From assembly GCA_023014335.1 (NCBI GenBank), contig JAECYW010000026.1:434001-498000 (forward strand): a stretch of 64,000 nucleotides of DNA. The letters are read 5' to 3'. Below are positions 1-11,984 of this stretch, in pieces; position 1 is the first letter of the stretch; each line of letters begins with the position of its first letter. Position numbers and translations under genes: made by a program. Below the pieces are notes generated by a model. The model did not search any database. It saw only the letters and a program-made list of their open reading frames with translations, and was not told the DNA's origin. The stretch is from Galerina marginata (lineage: Eukaryota; Basidiomycota; Agaricomycetes; Agaricales; Galerinaceae).

Positions 1-365
1 TCATGCCGTGCTTTCTTGTTATCACGCTGGTTGGTGAGTAAAGAGGAGTGAGCTTGGGTGGTACTATTAATCTCAAAATGACAGCCTACTTCGCCAACGC
101 ATGGTCCTTGGATGTACGTGAAGATTTTATGCCTTAATTATCTCATTAATTTGATCATTCAACAGGTGTGCGTCGTCTACAATTGGTTTCTTGTCGTGGA
201 GTTTCGCCTGCTCATCAGAGGCTAACAGCTGCCAGCGATACGGGTTCATGGAAACTTTTGAAACTATGCTCACCACATGGATAGCTGAAATCTTTCTGAC
301 CTTACGGTATGATTTTCTCATGCCAGACACGCCTTTCAGCTGATTTCATCCCCTTGTATCGCTAG

Positions 366-1298
366 AGTTTATGCCTTGATGAAGAAGAATAAAATAGTCC
401 TTTTGATTTCCGGGCTGATTCTATTGTTGCAATCGGGCATTGCTATATTTGCCATGTCCCAATCATCACAAGGCACAGATCAGGTAGCCTTGCTTCTGCC
501 AGTGCCCAGATTTCCCTTGCCTACACTGCCAGATACTGATCCTTACCACGGTGAGTGAATCTAATCTTAACAAAAGTAGGATTCAGGCTGACGTGGAAAG
601 GCAGTCTGTATCTTCATATCGGTGCTTACACTGTGTGTAATGTTGCTCAAGAGTACAGCGAGCAATACTGACCGGAACATTTTTAGAGTCCCCTGGGTAG
701 AGGCGTATCTTTGCCTGGGTCTGGCTTTCGACGCGCTTGCGTTTCTGGCCATCCTCTATGTCACTTTCGAGGCCAACAGAAAGCATGGAGTCATTCCTTT
801 AATCCAGGTAATACAAAGAGACGGAGTTCTCTACTTCTTTGTTTTATTTTCGTCCAACCTCGTATGGGTGTTGCTATTATTCCATGCCCGGGTAAGCAGT
901 ATCTTATTTCTCCCTTTCGCCTCAGGTGACACGGTCGATATGGACATAGCCAGCCTTGAAATTCCTTCACAATCAGTGAGTGGCCTACATTTTATAATCT
1001 TTGAATATATCTAACCTCGTTGCGCCAGACCAGCCATGGTGTAAGCCCCTTCTATCTTTTGTGCCCGACCCAAAGTTCACATGTTACGCTCGGTAGAGTT
1101 TCCACTATCATGATAAACCGAATCACGTTGAATCTCAAGCGCGCTAGAGACGAGGACTCACCATGGGCTCTGCAGACATTTGAAGCGCTTCCGGGAAGCG
1201 TTTCTGAAGGCTCGCTCGGGGTCCGAAATAAGTCGTTTCGTTCTGGTCGCGATGGGATAGAATTAAACAATGTCAGAGTTGGAAAAACCGAAGTGTAG
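366..1298 (+). CDS. DUF6533-type multi-pass membrane protein, 3' part only
   Basis: The first visible exon follows a CTAG acceptor and reads RVYALMKKNKIVLLISGL; the RVYAL start of a transmembrane helix is a hallmark of the basidiomycete DUF6533 membrane family. A GTGAGT donor follows at 551. The next coding stretch (about 650-890) carries two hydrophobic helices, around AYLCLGLAFDALAFLAIL and LYFFVLFSSNLVWVLLLF, as in the last two helices of this family. A third block (1110-1298) starts IMINRITLNLKRA, the usual post-helix segment, then a charged tail to a stop at 1296-1298. The N-terminal helices are not seen in positions 1-365, so they lie outside the window, in an intron-rich stretch I could not resolve, or are lost. 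The splice between 891 and 1110 is unresolved. Function of the family is unknown; a plasma-membrane sensor or receptor is only a guess. Confidence 0.6.
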
Positions 1299-1299
1299 C

Positions 1300-2082
1300 C
1301 ATATATCTACTTGGTTGCGGGCCATTGATTCGCGGGATAAAACTCGTCCCTAGTTGGTCTGGTTTTTGCTCTCCGTATTTACTATGCACTGTAATATTCA
1401 TTGCTCTCAATCCTTTAATGTGAATGGTAAAAACATCGATACAGGGTACAATACACGGCACATCTGGCTGGCCCCTCGTTGCCAATAATCCCACTACCCA
1501 TTCTCTTCCCGAACGCGCACGCAAACGCGCGCATGGTGTTCCGCATATCGCCCTCACGCACCGTCGATAAGAGCGCGCGCATGGGCCATTTGTCTCGCCG
1601 GGTCTGCCTCCGCTCACAGAGGGAAGGGGAGTTAGGTGGAATGTCGTGCGGAAGGGAGTATAACCTCTGATGGCGCTCGACGAGCCGATGAAATCGGGAA
1701 TGAGGCGTTCGCAGAAGCAGTGTGCAGTTCGGGTATAAGATAGGCGTCGCTACTATCCAGCACCTTATGTAATCAGCTTACTAAGCGCCAAGAGCGGCCA
1801 AAAGTTGGGATTTCGTGAAAAATTTTTTTTTGACAACTTTCCAATGCTGAAATCTGGACGAGGTGCTGTATTCGATGACATATTCAAGCCTCCAATGCAG
1901 TATAGTACCCCTCTGCGGCTCCAAACAACGGGGTCACCAAAGGTAGCCCAAGATGGGGCATTTGATCGAGACCCTGACTACCATATATAGTGTATTATGT
2001 AATAACCCTAACCCTAAATAGCGGCCAAATGTTGGAGGTTCGTTTTTCAAAAATCTGCCAGGAGTGCCGAAAATGTAAAAGG
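1300..2082. other. Intergenic, no gene seen
   Basis: No family-recognisable reading frame on either strand. Two similar stretches starting GCGGCCAAA (near 1793 and 2022) look like a diverged direct repeat. Two CCCTAA units occur at about 2005-2016, too short to call a telomeric tract. Confidence 0.5.
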
Positions 2083-2495
2083 CAAGGGGGTGCCGCGAAC
2101 TGAAAAAAAGACCCAATGTCGAAAATGGGGTTAAATGAGGATGGGAAATCGATTTCTGAAGGTTTCGGCGCGTCAAAATAAAAATTGGTGGAGATATTAG
2201 CCATTTAGTGGTCCGTGAGAACTTTTTTTTCTCCTCAATTTTTTTCGACGTATTGGCTCATTGCGCGTCGTTTTCGAAAAATGCCCGCAAGATTTTTGGA
2301 CTAACTATCACGTGCACTTGCCTTATATAGACGAATTTGATCTATATATGGTAACTGGTGCCTGGATTCCAAAACGCCTATATCTCAACCAATTTTCATC
2401 CTACTTACCTAAAAGTGTCAGAAATCGATTTCCCAGCCCATGTTACATCGACTTTCGACATTGGGTCTTTTTTTCAGTTCGCGGCACCCCCTTGG
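2083..2495. repeat. Fold-back (inverted repeat) element
   Basis: Positions 2083-2124 are a perfect 42-base reverse complement of sequence ending at 2495. Similarity continues inwards with mismatches to about 2202 on the left arm and back to about 2375 on the right arm, including a shared AAATCGATTTC segment. A spacer of about 170 bases separates the arms. The RNA or single strand would form a long hairpin. It contains no coding frame, so a palindromic MITE or fold-back element is the simplest reading. Target duplications were not identified. Confidence 0.75.
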
Positions 2496-2499
2496 TAAA

Positions 2500-3299
2500 A
2501 GGAGCATAATTTAAGTTAAAAAAAAAACCGGTAAAAAAAAGCTATCTACTCCTTCATTTTTGGTTATTTTAAATTTTTTCGACCTGGCAATGGTAGATAT
2601 ACTTCCTAGCTAATAGCCTCTGGTCTTATTTTACTCAAAAAGTGTTTGTGGTGGGAGAAGATAGAGTTGCGAGGTCGCACCTTTTCTGCTTATGTAAGGG
2701 GTGATGGATAGAAGCGACGCCTATCTTACATTCACATTCGTCGTGCACCGGCACGCGCTGGTGGAAGCACTCGTGTCTGCCTCTTTAAGCCTGCTCCTCC
2801 TCCAGTCCCAGTGCATACCTATACCCTATTCCTCCTTCCCAGCCCCGCCGAATGGGTCGGAGCTACCAGAGGGACCAAAGAAGGGACAGGGCCACTGGGT
2901 TAGGCATGAGATTTATCAGTCTTTGGACGTCCTGCAACGCTCAAGGATAGTAAAGGTAGCAGCTGTCATCAACCTGAGATTCAAGTTCATAATCTGTCGA
3001 ATTGATCACTGGAGCTGCCGATCCCAAAAGCGATGCCCATTACGCTCGCAAGAAGACGCAAGAAAGGATTTACGAAGACTTATAGAATTGAAGTTTGTAC
3101 TGACAATAGTAAATGAGCAGACGAACCTTGGGACAAGCACTGAGTACTGAGTGACTGAGTACTGAGGGACAACGCTTAAGCGCTGAAGCATGTGCAAGCG
3201 AGCAAACGACGCGTTGCCTATTGGTTATTGTTTGGCATTGTCTCCAAGTTATGTATGACATTGTATGCAGTTCGAATCCCACCGTCTGCCAATGTCCTT
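2500..3299. other. Intergenic, no gene supported
   Basis: A 149-residue plus frame exists at 2701-3150, but it has no recognisable domain, no splice logic and no counterpart elsewhere in the window. A TTCGAATCCC motif near 3270 was tested as a tRNA T-arm and fails. Confidence 0.4.
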
Positions 3300-6200
3300 T
3301 GCTTTCCCCCCACCTTGATTTGCCTCCATCATTGATCCAGCAATTCTTTCCGCGGCCCTCCCACTGCCAGCAACTCAACGTCAGTCACAATGGACGTCAA
3401 TTCCTTATTCTCTTCCTCTATTCGGATTATTCCACAGCTCGAGGAGCTCGTGGGTTGAAATGTCGCCTCATATGTTCTGACGTGGCGGGCATTCCGTCTC
3501 ATTAGCCGTCTTCTTTCAGAAAAACGCATATCTTAGGCTGCAGGTAAGAAACATCGATATCTCCTACTATACTAAGTAAATTTATTGACTTATTCTTTCC
3601 ACGTACTTCGCACTAGTCGCCTTCCTGGATCCAGCGCCTTCGAATTCTGCGTTACTACTTCTTAGGTCTCGACTTGGTGATTCATTAGGGTTCGCTATAT
3701 ATTCGGGTTTAAAGCAGCCAACTAGGTAAGTTGAATCGTTCTTATTTCTTCTGCAAGAGTACAAAACGAACCTACATTTTCTTTCTACAGTTCCGTACAA
3801 CTGCCGCCATTCTTTCCATATGACGTGTGCACTCCGTCGACCACTGCTAGTCCAACTCTCGATTCTCAACCAGGCCTGTCAACCGGCGGATACCCCATTC
3901 ACGAGCCAGCGACTCCTTTCTTGCAGTAATCCGACCAGCATCAGTACATCTAGCAAATAACTTGGATTCGTATTGCCCACGTTGATAAGTTTTGATTTTG
4001 GAACGAGTTCCTGTTGGCCTGCAGTTGCCTGCATCCTCGAGGCGGCACGTCAAGTTATCATCGCATCCCCTTCTCCTTCCGGGTTTCCGTTGCCCGAGAG
4101 ACGAGCATGAAAGGTATCGAAGAACACTGTTATAGGGAGCTGAATGGTACTCGAATGTACCATGCCAATGCTTTGGGTTCCTCGTGTGCAGGGTGGAGCG
4201 ACGGGTTGAGAAGGTTACCAGGAGAATCGCAGAATGTTCTACGTTGTATGTTTACGTCCCTCTCAAGCTGGCTTGTCCTGTCTGACACCCCAACATCAGT
4301 CAACTGTGTCAAGTCACTCCTCCGAATGACAATGCCGAGATCGCGAGCTCGAACACTGGAACTTTGTGGAGCCTCCTAGGCATAGTCCAAACTTAGGACT
4401 ACTTTCCTCCACTACCGTGCCTGTGGTAGTCGGGCCCAATTGGCGCTACTAATATTCAAGCTCCAACCTCTCCAACCCCATCAGCAACTTGCTCGCCTTA
4501 TCGGCTGGCACTGCATGCTCTCGAATTTGGTCACCTTATCGCTGCTGCTACGTGTCGCCAACTAGCGCCAAGCCTTGCCCAACGTCTTACGACGATATGG
4601 GGTGTACCACCCTCCGAGTCGATGTGTACTCGGTGGAAACCTCATTTCAGATCTAGCCACTGCGTCTCAACCCCGGTCCCTGGCCCCTCCCACTGTCGCA
4701 TCCAGCATATTCATTAGCTAACCTTTCAAGCATACCTCAAACTCCAATTGTCGAGGCTGCTGTGGATCGTCTCGCATTCTTTCCTTCCTTCTTTCCTCAC
4801 CCGCCTTCCTAGCAACTCATCCTCAGTCACAATGGACGCCGATTCCTGGATTTTCATCACCCTCTTATCGAGAATATTCGATCCTTTGAAGGTCTAAAAC
4901 TCTTCACGAACCATTTCCTGACGAGGCGGGTATTCCGTCTGATTACATTTCCTCCAACTTCGAGGAAACGCTCAGGCAGCAGCAGGTAAGAAATATGTTT
5001 CGTTCCTACTATTGCGAAAGCGCTATATTGACGTACCCTTTCTGCACAGCTTGCATTAGTGGCCTTGCTGGACCACTGACTTTTGCGTTACGGTTATGCA
5101 TAGGGTCTCGACCAGGCGATTCATGCAGGGTCTCGACATTTGGGCGTGAAGCAGGCACCTGGTTATGTTGATCTGTTCTTCATTCGCTCGAAGAATCCTA
5201 AATGAACGTACGTTGGCTTTCTATAGTCCCATACTACTGGCTCCCTGCTGGCATCAGAATCTATGTCTACTACGATTAGCGGATTTGTACCTGCCATTTC
5301 CACGCGCCCTCGGTCGGCATTCAACCTTTTCAGCGGACCTTCCCAACTCCTCCCTCTCTTTCCGAATGACGACGCCAATATTGACGGCGATGACAATGCG
5401 AACTCAAAGACCTGTCTGACCGTAGTCTAAACCAAGGCCTACTCGGCTCCATCTACCCTGCCAGTGGTCATTGGCATTACTAAAACACCAGGCACCACCT
5501 CTCCCACAACATCAGCACACTGGGTCGACTCCCCGACCTCGTTAGCCTCCCTCTCCAAGACGCTTTCGGTGGCCTGCCGTCCAAGGTAGTTTCCCACCTA
5601 CTCCCGCTTTTTTTGGCCGTAATATTTACCTTGGGTATCGATCATCTTGTCGCTGCTGCTTCGTGCAGGTAATTAGTGCTAAGCCTTGCTTGATGTTACA
5701 ACGATTCGGCGTGTGTGTACCCGCCTTCCTGTCAAGGAAACTCATTCGAAAACCTCAGCTGTAGCTAACGTCTCTCAACTCCGGTACCCTGCTTACCGTC
5801 TCTACTGTATATTATCCGTTACCTCCACGCTAGTCCCCAATATAATGGTATAATCCAGCATATTATTAACCCTTCAGAATTACCGCAAAATCTCTAATGG
5901 TCAATACGGCAGCGGATCGTCTAGCAGCGCCAACTCTGCAGCGACCCGAAGTCAAGGCATGAGGCGTTTTCAAAGACGCGTTCCTTAACCCTGTGGAAGG
6001 GAATACACATCGTTTGAAACACCCTATTTATGCGTGGTTGATCTCCGGAGCGTTCATTGGTTTGTAGGGGCAGAGGAGAAGATTGGAAGTTGGGAGTTTT
6101 TGGCCTGGTCGTCTTTAATGAAGATAAGTTCATGGTATGTATATCAGAATTTTCGCCTTTCTATGCCACCCAATCCTTCCACCAAGATCCAGCAGTGGGC

Positions 6201-6785
6201 TCGTCCTGCGCGGCGGGTGCAACACCTCGACCTTGGGCTACGAGTTTGGCCTTCCTGTCTGACTTTGTATCCTTCGGAACAATTTGATGGCCGATATTTC
6301 GGACTAAGAGAAGTTTCAAAGGGTCTAAGGAATTCCAGGCGTTGGCAGCCTCCTCGCTCCGATTGTTACCTATCGCTACTTCAGTCGTGTTTAGTGCGCA
6401 ATTTTTCGTCGGTTTTTATGCTCATCTTCTACTTTCTTTCGTTAGGCTTTTCGTCAACCTTCGGCCCCCTTTTCCTCATAAACGCACTAGGTTAGTTCGA
6501 ACGCGATGTCAGTCAAACCAAAGCTGGTTGATAGCTTATCGACCAACAGGTTGATTGTTTCTTACAAGTTCAATCAGGGACTCAAGTTGAAGAGATGTTT
6601 CGTCGCTTCTAACCTGGTCTCCGTGATCGGCTAAAAGCCATGCACTATAAGAACCGGGGGCAAGCCTGAAGTCACGTATTTAGAATACTGTGACGATTTA
6701 GACGATAAATCAAAGTTCGAAAAGGGAGACCAAGGTCCGTAAGAAAGACACCAAAGAGCTGGATTATCTATTCTATTCGACATCG
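3300..6785 (+). repeat. Block X copy 1: dispersed gene-like repeat
   Basis: This segment is homologous to 33270-35930 (same strand) and, inverted, to 55440-59180. It consists of two related halves (about 3310-4730 and 4740-5880) followed by a tail (5880-6785). Each half starts near the phrase CAACTCAxxCTCAGTCACAATGGACG. Each then has remnants of at least three exons separated by introns with the same boundaries (donor GTAAGAAAxATG, acceptors TTTCTATAG or TCTACAG). Readable peptides include LVAFLDP, RSRPGD, an Ile/Phe-rich segment and a Ser/Asp-rich C-terminal tail with NDDANIDGDDNANS. Stops and shifts interrupt every frame, so it looks like a tandem pair of decayed copies of an unknown spliced gene. 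I do not recognise the protein family. Confidence 0.65.
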
Positions 6786-6934
6786 GACATTGCAGTACCG
6801 AACATCAGTGTAAATATTCTTTCACCCACTTGATTCCTCTCCTCAGTTGTTGCCCTCCTTCTTTCTAATTCGCTTGACTTTCTGCATGTTCCCCCTTACA
6901 ACGGTGACAGTCAGTTATTGTTATGCATATCGTC

Positions 6935-6940
6935 TATAAA
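6935..6940 (+). promoter_or_regulatory. Possible TATA box upstream of the NACHT gene
   Basis: A TATAAA lies 169 bases upstream of the chosen ATG at 7109, in the only sizeable gap between block X and the gene. The spacing implies a leader of roughly 140 nt. Suggestive only. Confidence 0.3.
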
Positions 6941-7108
6941 GCAATTCATTGTCGTACGTAGCCCAGTGACAGTGTGGGGAGATTAGGGTTCTCCGCATTT
7001 ACTTACCTGGGTCTGCTCTCACAAAGCGGACTGTGATGCGATCACATCTTGAACCTGTTTCTCCAACCATCGCTAATTCTTACTATCCTTTGTCTTGCTC
7101 TCTCCCTC

Positions 7109-9537
7109 ATGCCCAGCCAAATATACGGCTCACAAATCTTGATCACAGGGGGGAACTTTCACCAGAGTAATGTAGCAGCTAAAGGTATTCATTCACATTT
7201 GCCAAAAAAACTTGGGATATGTAAAGATGAATACACGGTTTACAGCTCCATTCGAACGCCTGCTGGAGGCTACATCGCCTGCAGCGTTCCATGACTCAGA
7301 TGACATCTACGACCCTCCGAAATGCCACCCAAACACCCGTGTCGCCGTGCTTAACAAGATCATGGACTGGATTCATGGCGTCGACCTGGAAACACGAGAT
7401 GCATTGATTACGTGGCTTTATGGTCCAGCAGGGTCAGGAAAATCTGCCATCGCGCGATCTATTGCAGAACTCTGTGCTAAGGAAGGCATCCTGGTCGCGA
7501 GCTACTTCTTTTCCAGGTTTGATTCAACCCGAAACCACGGACGCTCGATCATTGGAACCATCGCCTACCAGGTTTCTTTATGTTTTCCGGATGCCAGGGA
7601 TCACATAATCGGAGCCATTGAACATGATCCATTCATTTTCACTCGCTCGCTAGATTCCCAGATCTTCGCCCTTATTATCGAGCCTCTGCAAGATCGTGTT
7701 GGTTCTGGCTATTTCAACATTACAACTCCCGCGCGTGTGGTCATTATCGATGGCCTTGACGAGTGCGAGGACAGGAACTCTCAAGTCAAAATTCTAGATG
7801 CTATTTCGAGATCTCTTCAGCAATACCACTTTCCCTTTATATTCCTCATCGCGAGTCGCCCGGAACCTGATATCAGAAATGCCTTCGGTTTTGGGTATCT
7901 CGCTCAAGTATCCATTCGAAACCCACTTGATGACGACTACCTCCCATCCAAAGACATCCATCTTTTCCTCCGTGACAAATTCACCGAAATCAAGAGGTCC
8001 CATCCGTTTGGGGCTCAAGTTCCGCACACCTGGCCGTCCGAAGACGCTTTTCGGACCCTCGTCAACAAATCTTCGGGCCAGTTTATTTACGCTTCAACGG
8101 TGGTTAGATTTGTTAAGTCTACTCGTCATCGCCCACCCCAGCGTCTAGACATTGTTCTCGGAATCCGTCCTGCCCAGCATGAGATGCCGTTTGCCGAGCT
8201 TGATGCTCTGTACATGCATACTTTTTTGTCTGTCGTTAATCCAGAGGCAGTTATACGGATCCTCGCTCTCCATCTTCTCTCGAGCTATCCCTGTGCATTA
8301 AGCGAGATGGAAACATTGTTGTCGCTAGAGTCAGGGGATATTCCGGTGCTTTTGAGTGATCTAACATCGCTTATTTCCATCGAGGAGGATCAGAGCTTCG
8401 ACGGGCCAGTCAACGTCCTGCGTGTTTTTCATGCGTCTCTTGGGGACTTCCTCTTCGACGCCTCTCGATCGAAGCAATTTTGGATTAATGCACCATTGCG
8501 ACATGCCGAATTTTCTGTTCTTCACCTAAAAGGTCGGTTTTCTCAATGTGCAAAGGAATACTATTTGATGGTTGTCTGAAGATGTTCCGGGATCCATGTA
8601 CAGGCTGCATAATCTTCGAGCTCACTTTCAGGATGCTGTACCAACAGCTGAGCTTCAAGAAGCCATAGCAGAGTTTTCGGTTGCTTCACACTTGGCAGAA
8701 CTCGGCGCTCCAGGTTTTATTCCATACTTTTTTGCAGTCATAAGTCAATGGGTACGTCATTCTTTCCTCCTTCTCTCTTCCTGACAAGGATAATATATTA
8801 TGATCTAGAATACTGACGGTGCTGCTGATCTTTACGACGAGCAGCTTCGGCGCTTTGATCACTTTGCTAAGGGGGTACTGCGAACCATTTATGCTGAACC
8901 TCGTCTAACCGCTCTAGCCTCCATTCTTCAGTTGGAGATCAACAAATCTTCTGACCTCGATATTTTATTGGTATTGTTCTCACTTCGTAAATCTCACCGC
9001 AGCCTGGACAAGCTTTCCTTCGTATATTGGGCACATATCTCACCCGAGTATCGTCGCTTTATTTTGGAATTCCTCGAAGACCCTCGTCGATCTGGAGTTT
9101 ACACGTTTACCGGTAAACAGTACGCAACTGCAGCGGTTTACTTCATCAAGTACATCGCAAACCATCTGGAACAAATAACACCGACTTTCTCTACACTCAA
9201 ACGAAAATATATACAGCAAAGAAACACACCGTGGCTCTGGCATAAAATTGTGCAGAAAACACGCTCATCGGAAGCAGCACAGATAGGCCGATGGCAGGTG
9301 GTCAACAGGGGGTTAGGTTGGGGCTCAACTATCATGCTTAACTCGGACCGTGCCTTTGGCCTTGCGCTGAGGTGCCTTGCGCATGTACTGCCACGATCCG
9401 AGCGCTCGGACGAGCTGACCACTTTGGCGCGTCGGCATACGTTTGGCCCATTATCGCGGAAGTATTCCTATCGAAAAAGAGCGGTGAGACGAGAAATCGC
9501 GCGATATTTGGCTAGGGTAGAACAAGAGGGAGGTTGA
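7109..9537 (+). CDS. NACHT-domain NTPase (fungal NLR-like)
   Basis: Four exons join without a frame problem: 7109-7184, 7246-8532, 8582-8751 and 8809-9537 (753 residues). A second donor at 7167 would also keep the frame. The N-terminus reads SQILITGGNFHQ, the short lead typical of agaric NACHT proteins. It is followed by PFERLLEATSPAAFHDS, a linker that precedes NACHT in this family. Walker A is GPAGSGKS (residue ~95), Walker B is VVIIDGLDECED, and a sensor-like FIFLIASRPEPD follows. The region after the NTPase (HASLGDFLFD, MYRLHNLRAHF) matches the winged-helix/helical part of the family. The C-terminus is helical with no WD40, ankyrin or TPR repeats. Family members are STAND switches, often linked to non-self recognition; the ligand here is unknown. 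The gene is absent at the equivalent place in the inverted copy at 55 kb. Confidence 0.88.
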
Positions 9538-9539
9538 AC

Positions 9540-10165
9540 GAGTACAATTATAAGGAATCTCGGACTTGGGTAACGCCGAATCAGCTCGTTTGTAGAAGAA
9601 GAGTTGAAAGGAGAGAACGTACTTAATGGTCGTCAAACACAGCCATAACGCACCCATTTCAATGTCGTTGCACAGGCCCTCGTCCCAGTTGTAATTATAT
9701 ACCTGCTGAAATACTCTAGAGTCTTGGGGACCGGGGCAAGTTTAAGAAGAGGAGAGGAACGATAATCAAGGAGAACGTAGCGACCTGCGCGAGGGTAAGT
9801 GTACATACTAGCCGCCCTTATACTTGCGAATTAGGATGGTAGCTTCTAGAGTTGACGGGGATGAGAAAACGGTATGGAATGCCATCGTGCGTATGAGCGT
9901 ACCTTTCTTCAGACGGCGATCGTACGTTTTCTAGCTGAAATGGGGTGAGTGTTTGTGTCAATTGTGATTGAGGACTGCAACATGAAGGGCGTTCAGTCAG
10001 AGATTCTCATCGAAGGACAAAGTGACATTCATCGGGTTTAGAGAAAGAGGGAACGGCTAGTGTCGGGATACATTCACTTTGGGAAGAAATTGAACATCCG
10101 TCCCTGCATGAATGGAAAGACGATTGCGATATTCCTGATCAACACCTCCTCCACCCAGATCTCCT
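9540..10165 (+). repeat. Satellite-array fragment (same family as 38.1-40.5 kb)
   Basis: Stretches here match pieces of the plus-orientation satellite: the GGGTAACxxxGAATCAGCT...TTTGTAGAA segment (9565-9600) pairs with 38615-38645, and AGTTGACGGGGATGAGAAAACG (split here as AGTTGACGGGGA plus TGAGAAAACG, near 9850) with 39335-39355. It sits directly 5' of an apm1 fragment, as satellite does at 40.4 kb and at the real apm1. Strongly decayed. Confidence 0.5.
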
Positions 10166-10169
10166 CCAT

Positions 10170-10545
10170 CTCTGATAATGCCATTGCCAGTCCTACGTCG
10201 TACACTTCCTCCCGCTCATCCTCGACATTGAAGAGGAAGGGCAGTATGTGACGCCGTGTTTCTCCAGCCAAGATATCGACAACATGCGCATCCGGTACTC
10301 CAACCTCTACCATATCTCTAGAAGGAAATCTTTTTTGGGTGTTGAGAGCGTGGTTCTGCCGGTACGTTCCGGCTCCCTTTCGATGCTTCAGAATCTGGGC
10401 TGATTGTTCAGGTGTCGCGTCATTAAGTCAATGCGAATGGGAATAGGGTGTGGTCAGATATCCTTGGAGCCGTCAAGATGAGGTGCTACCTCTCAGAGCT
10501 GCGGCTCGGGCTGAACGACAAAATGACGTTTAAAATCACCGAATG
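10170..10545 (+). pseudogene. AP-1 mu subunit (apm1) pseudogene, 5' portion with internal deletion
   Basis: Plus-strand translation gives SYVVHFLPLILDIEEEGQ then VTPCFSSQ and NMRIRYSNLY, clear relatives of exon 1 of the apm1 gene at 42.3-44.0 kb. After NLY the sequence jumps to a relic of the end of exon 2 (FLGVESVV), so most of exon 2 is missing. At about 10428-10530 it continues with exon 3 (VNANG-like lead, then ILGAVKMRCYLSEL and LRLGLNDK). Homology then stops abruptly. It lacks a usable start, contains indels, and cannot make a mu subunit. The same deletion and the same 3' break occur in the inverted copy at 54.1-54.6 kb. Confidence 0.75.
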
Positions 10546-10549
10546 AAGC

Positions 10550-11455
10550 TCATGGATCTCCTGCGGACTGGGTGGGTGGTGCGGGCCTTATGTTGAATTC
10601 AAACCCGCAGTCCTTTTTGGGTACGCGTTTGAAGAGGATAAAAGCAAGGAGGAGTTTGAGTTGGAAGAAAAAGGAGGTCGTCGCCTGGTGCGTGAATAAA
10701 CGTTGACAGACGAGGAGAAAGAAGTCTAACACTCACTGGAACATGGCTAACGGCTTCAGCAGTGCGGGCAGGTTGCGTAATGGACTCACATTGTTTCCAT
10801 TCTAGCCAAAGACGACCAGGCGCGAGACGGGAAAGGTAAGGGGTAACAGCCCCAGGCGCATGTGGAAGGCGACGAGCGGGTTATGCTTGCTCTGCGGGAG
10901 CGAGAGCCTTGACTGCTACCTGCAGTGTAGAGGTTAAAGTGCTAGGTACGGGCTACGAGGAGGTAGACAGGATCGGGGAGGTGGTGACAGCGGTAGCACT
11001 CCGCCAGTGCCAGGCCTTTCGCCGGGTACGACTGTACCCAGCCCTTGACCTCGACGTCCTCGTCCTCGGGGTCCGTGCTAGGCAGTGGAAGGATCGGGGA
11101 CCGTGATGATAGCTCTATTGTTGTGGATAACAGATGTAGATTGACGCGGATATCCAACAGAGGACTGCAGTTTGCGCTTCCAGGCAAGTTCAATGGCCAC
11201 CGCGGTCATTCTTAAAGCAAGCCTGTCTGTCCTTGTGCTGTTTCTTCCCTGCCCTCCGTGTTCTCCCTTCTTCCCCAACCCAGCTCCATATACATACTCC
11301 AGCACCAGACCATGCCCATATCCCTCCTACGGCCATTCTCGCCCTTCGCATTCACAGTATCTAGTGCTTCACCTGCGTCAAACGAGCTTGCACGACCAGC
11401 AGTGGAAATTTTCGAGCACAGCCTACTTGGTGATGTTAAAACACGCGCGCCGTGG
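10550..11455 (+). repeat. Segmental duplication, inverted counterpart at 53.36-54.15 kb
   Basis: After the apm1 relic both copies share a GATCTCCTGCGG..GTGGGTGGTGCGGGCC stretch, then a CTTGACTGCTACxTGCAGT segment (10908 here, about 53700 on the other strand). No intact gene is recognised. A short frame in the right-hand copy is Gly/Arg-rich and has no known domain. Divergence is moderate, so the duplication is old relative to the block X copies or evolves without constraint. Confidence 0.6.
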
Positions 11456-11469
11456 CACCTCAGGATAAA

Positions 11470-11980
11470 ATGTCGCAGACGTTGGAAGAGAGGTCGTCGA
11501 CGGTAAAGCCACAGGTACCAGATACAGTCCGCCACAATAGAGAGATCTGTGTCAGCCGGTCGTCGTTGTGGGCCGCTTGGCGTTGTGGTCAACATCAAGC
11601 TGAGCACGCAGAGGGCGCGCCTATATCGGTATCAGTCTTTGATCTCGTCAGAAATGTTGCAGAAAAGAGTCTTTCGCGAACTAGCCATAGTTGTAGATAG
11701 TGGCAGCTGCCAAGGAACATTTGGAAGCGCGTTACAGACACCGCGCAGTGTGATTTGTGATCGGCGACGTGACCGAATGGACACAGCCATTCAAAGCATC
11801 TTGTCTTCCACCCTCAACATGCCCGACGAACGCCCACAGAGGAAAGGGAGGAAAGAGGTCCGCGGTACAATTGGCCTTTTCACTTCTGACAAACAAAGCT
11901 GGCCTTGAACCAGCTACTTCATTGGAAGAAACTCGAGGACAATTATTGACACGATGTGATGATCAATTAAATTGGCCGCT
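11470..11980 (+). pseudogene. Truncated 5' end of the WD40-repeat gene
   Basis: Begins MSQTLEERSSTVKPQ, matching MSQAMEKPSSIVKPQ at the start of the minus-strand WD40 gene (53351). The second conserved block, from about 11785 (STLNMPDERPQ, then RKEVR), matches the second exon of that gene. Similarity ends near an NWP-coding stretch at about 11975, before any WD40 repeat. No propeller sequence follows on this side. It is therefore a broken partial copy in the left arm of the window's inverted duplication. Confidence 0.72.
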
Positions 11981-11984
11981 ATGA

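Noticed and set aside
2004..2016. CCCTAACCCTAA, telomere-like
   Set aside because: Only two units; expected by chance at this scale and not accompanied by subtelomeric features.
3262..3295. TTCGAATCCC resembling a tRNA T-loop
   Set aside because: The bases on both sides do not form a T-stem, and no D-arm, anticodon arm or acceptor stem can be drawn upstream.
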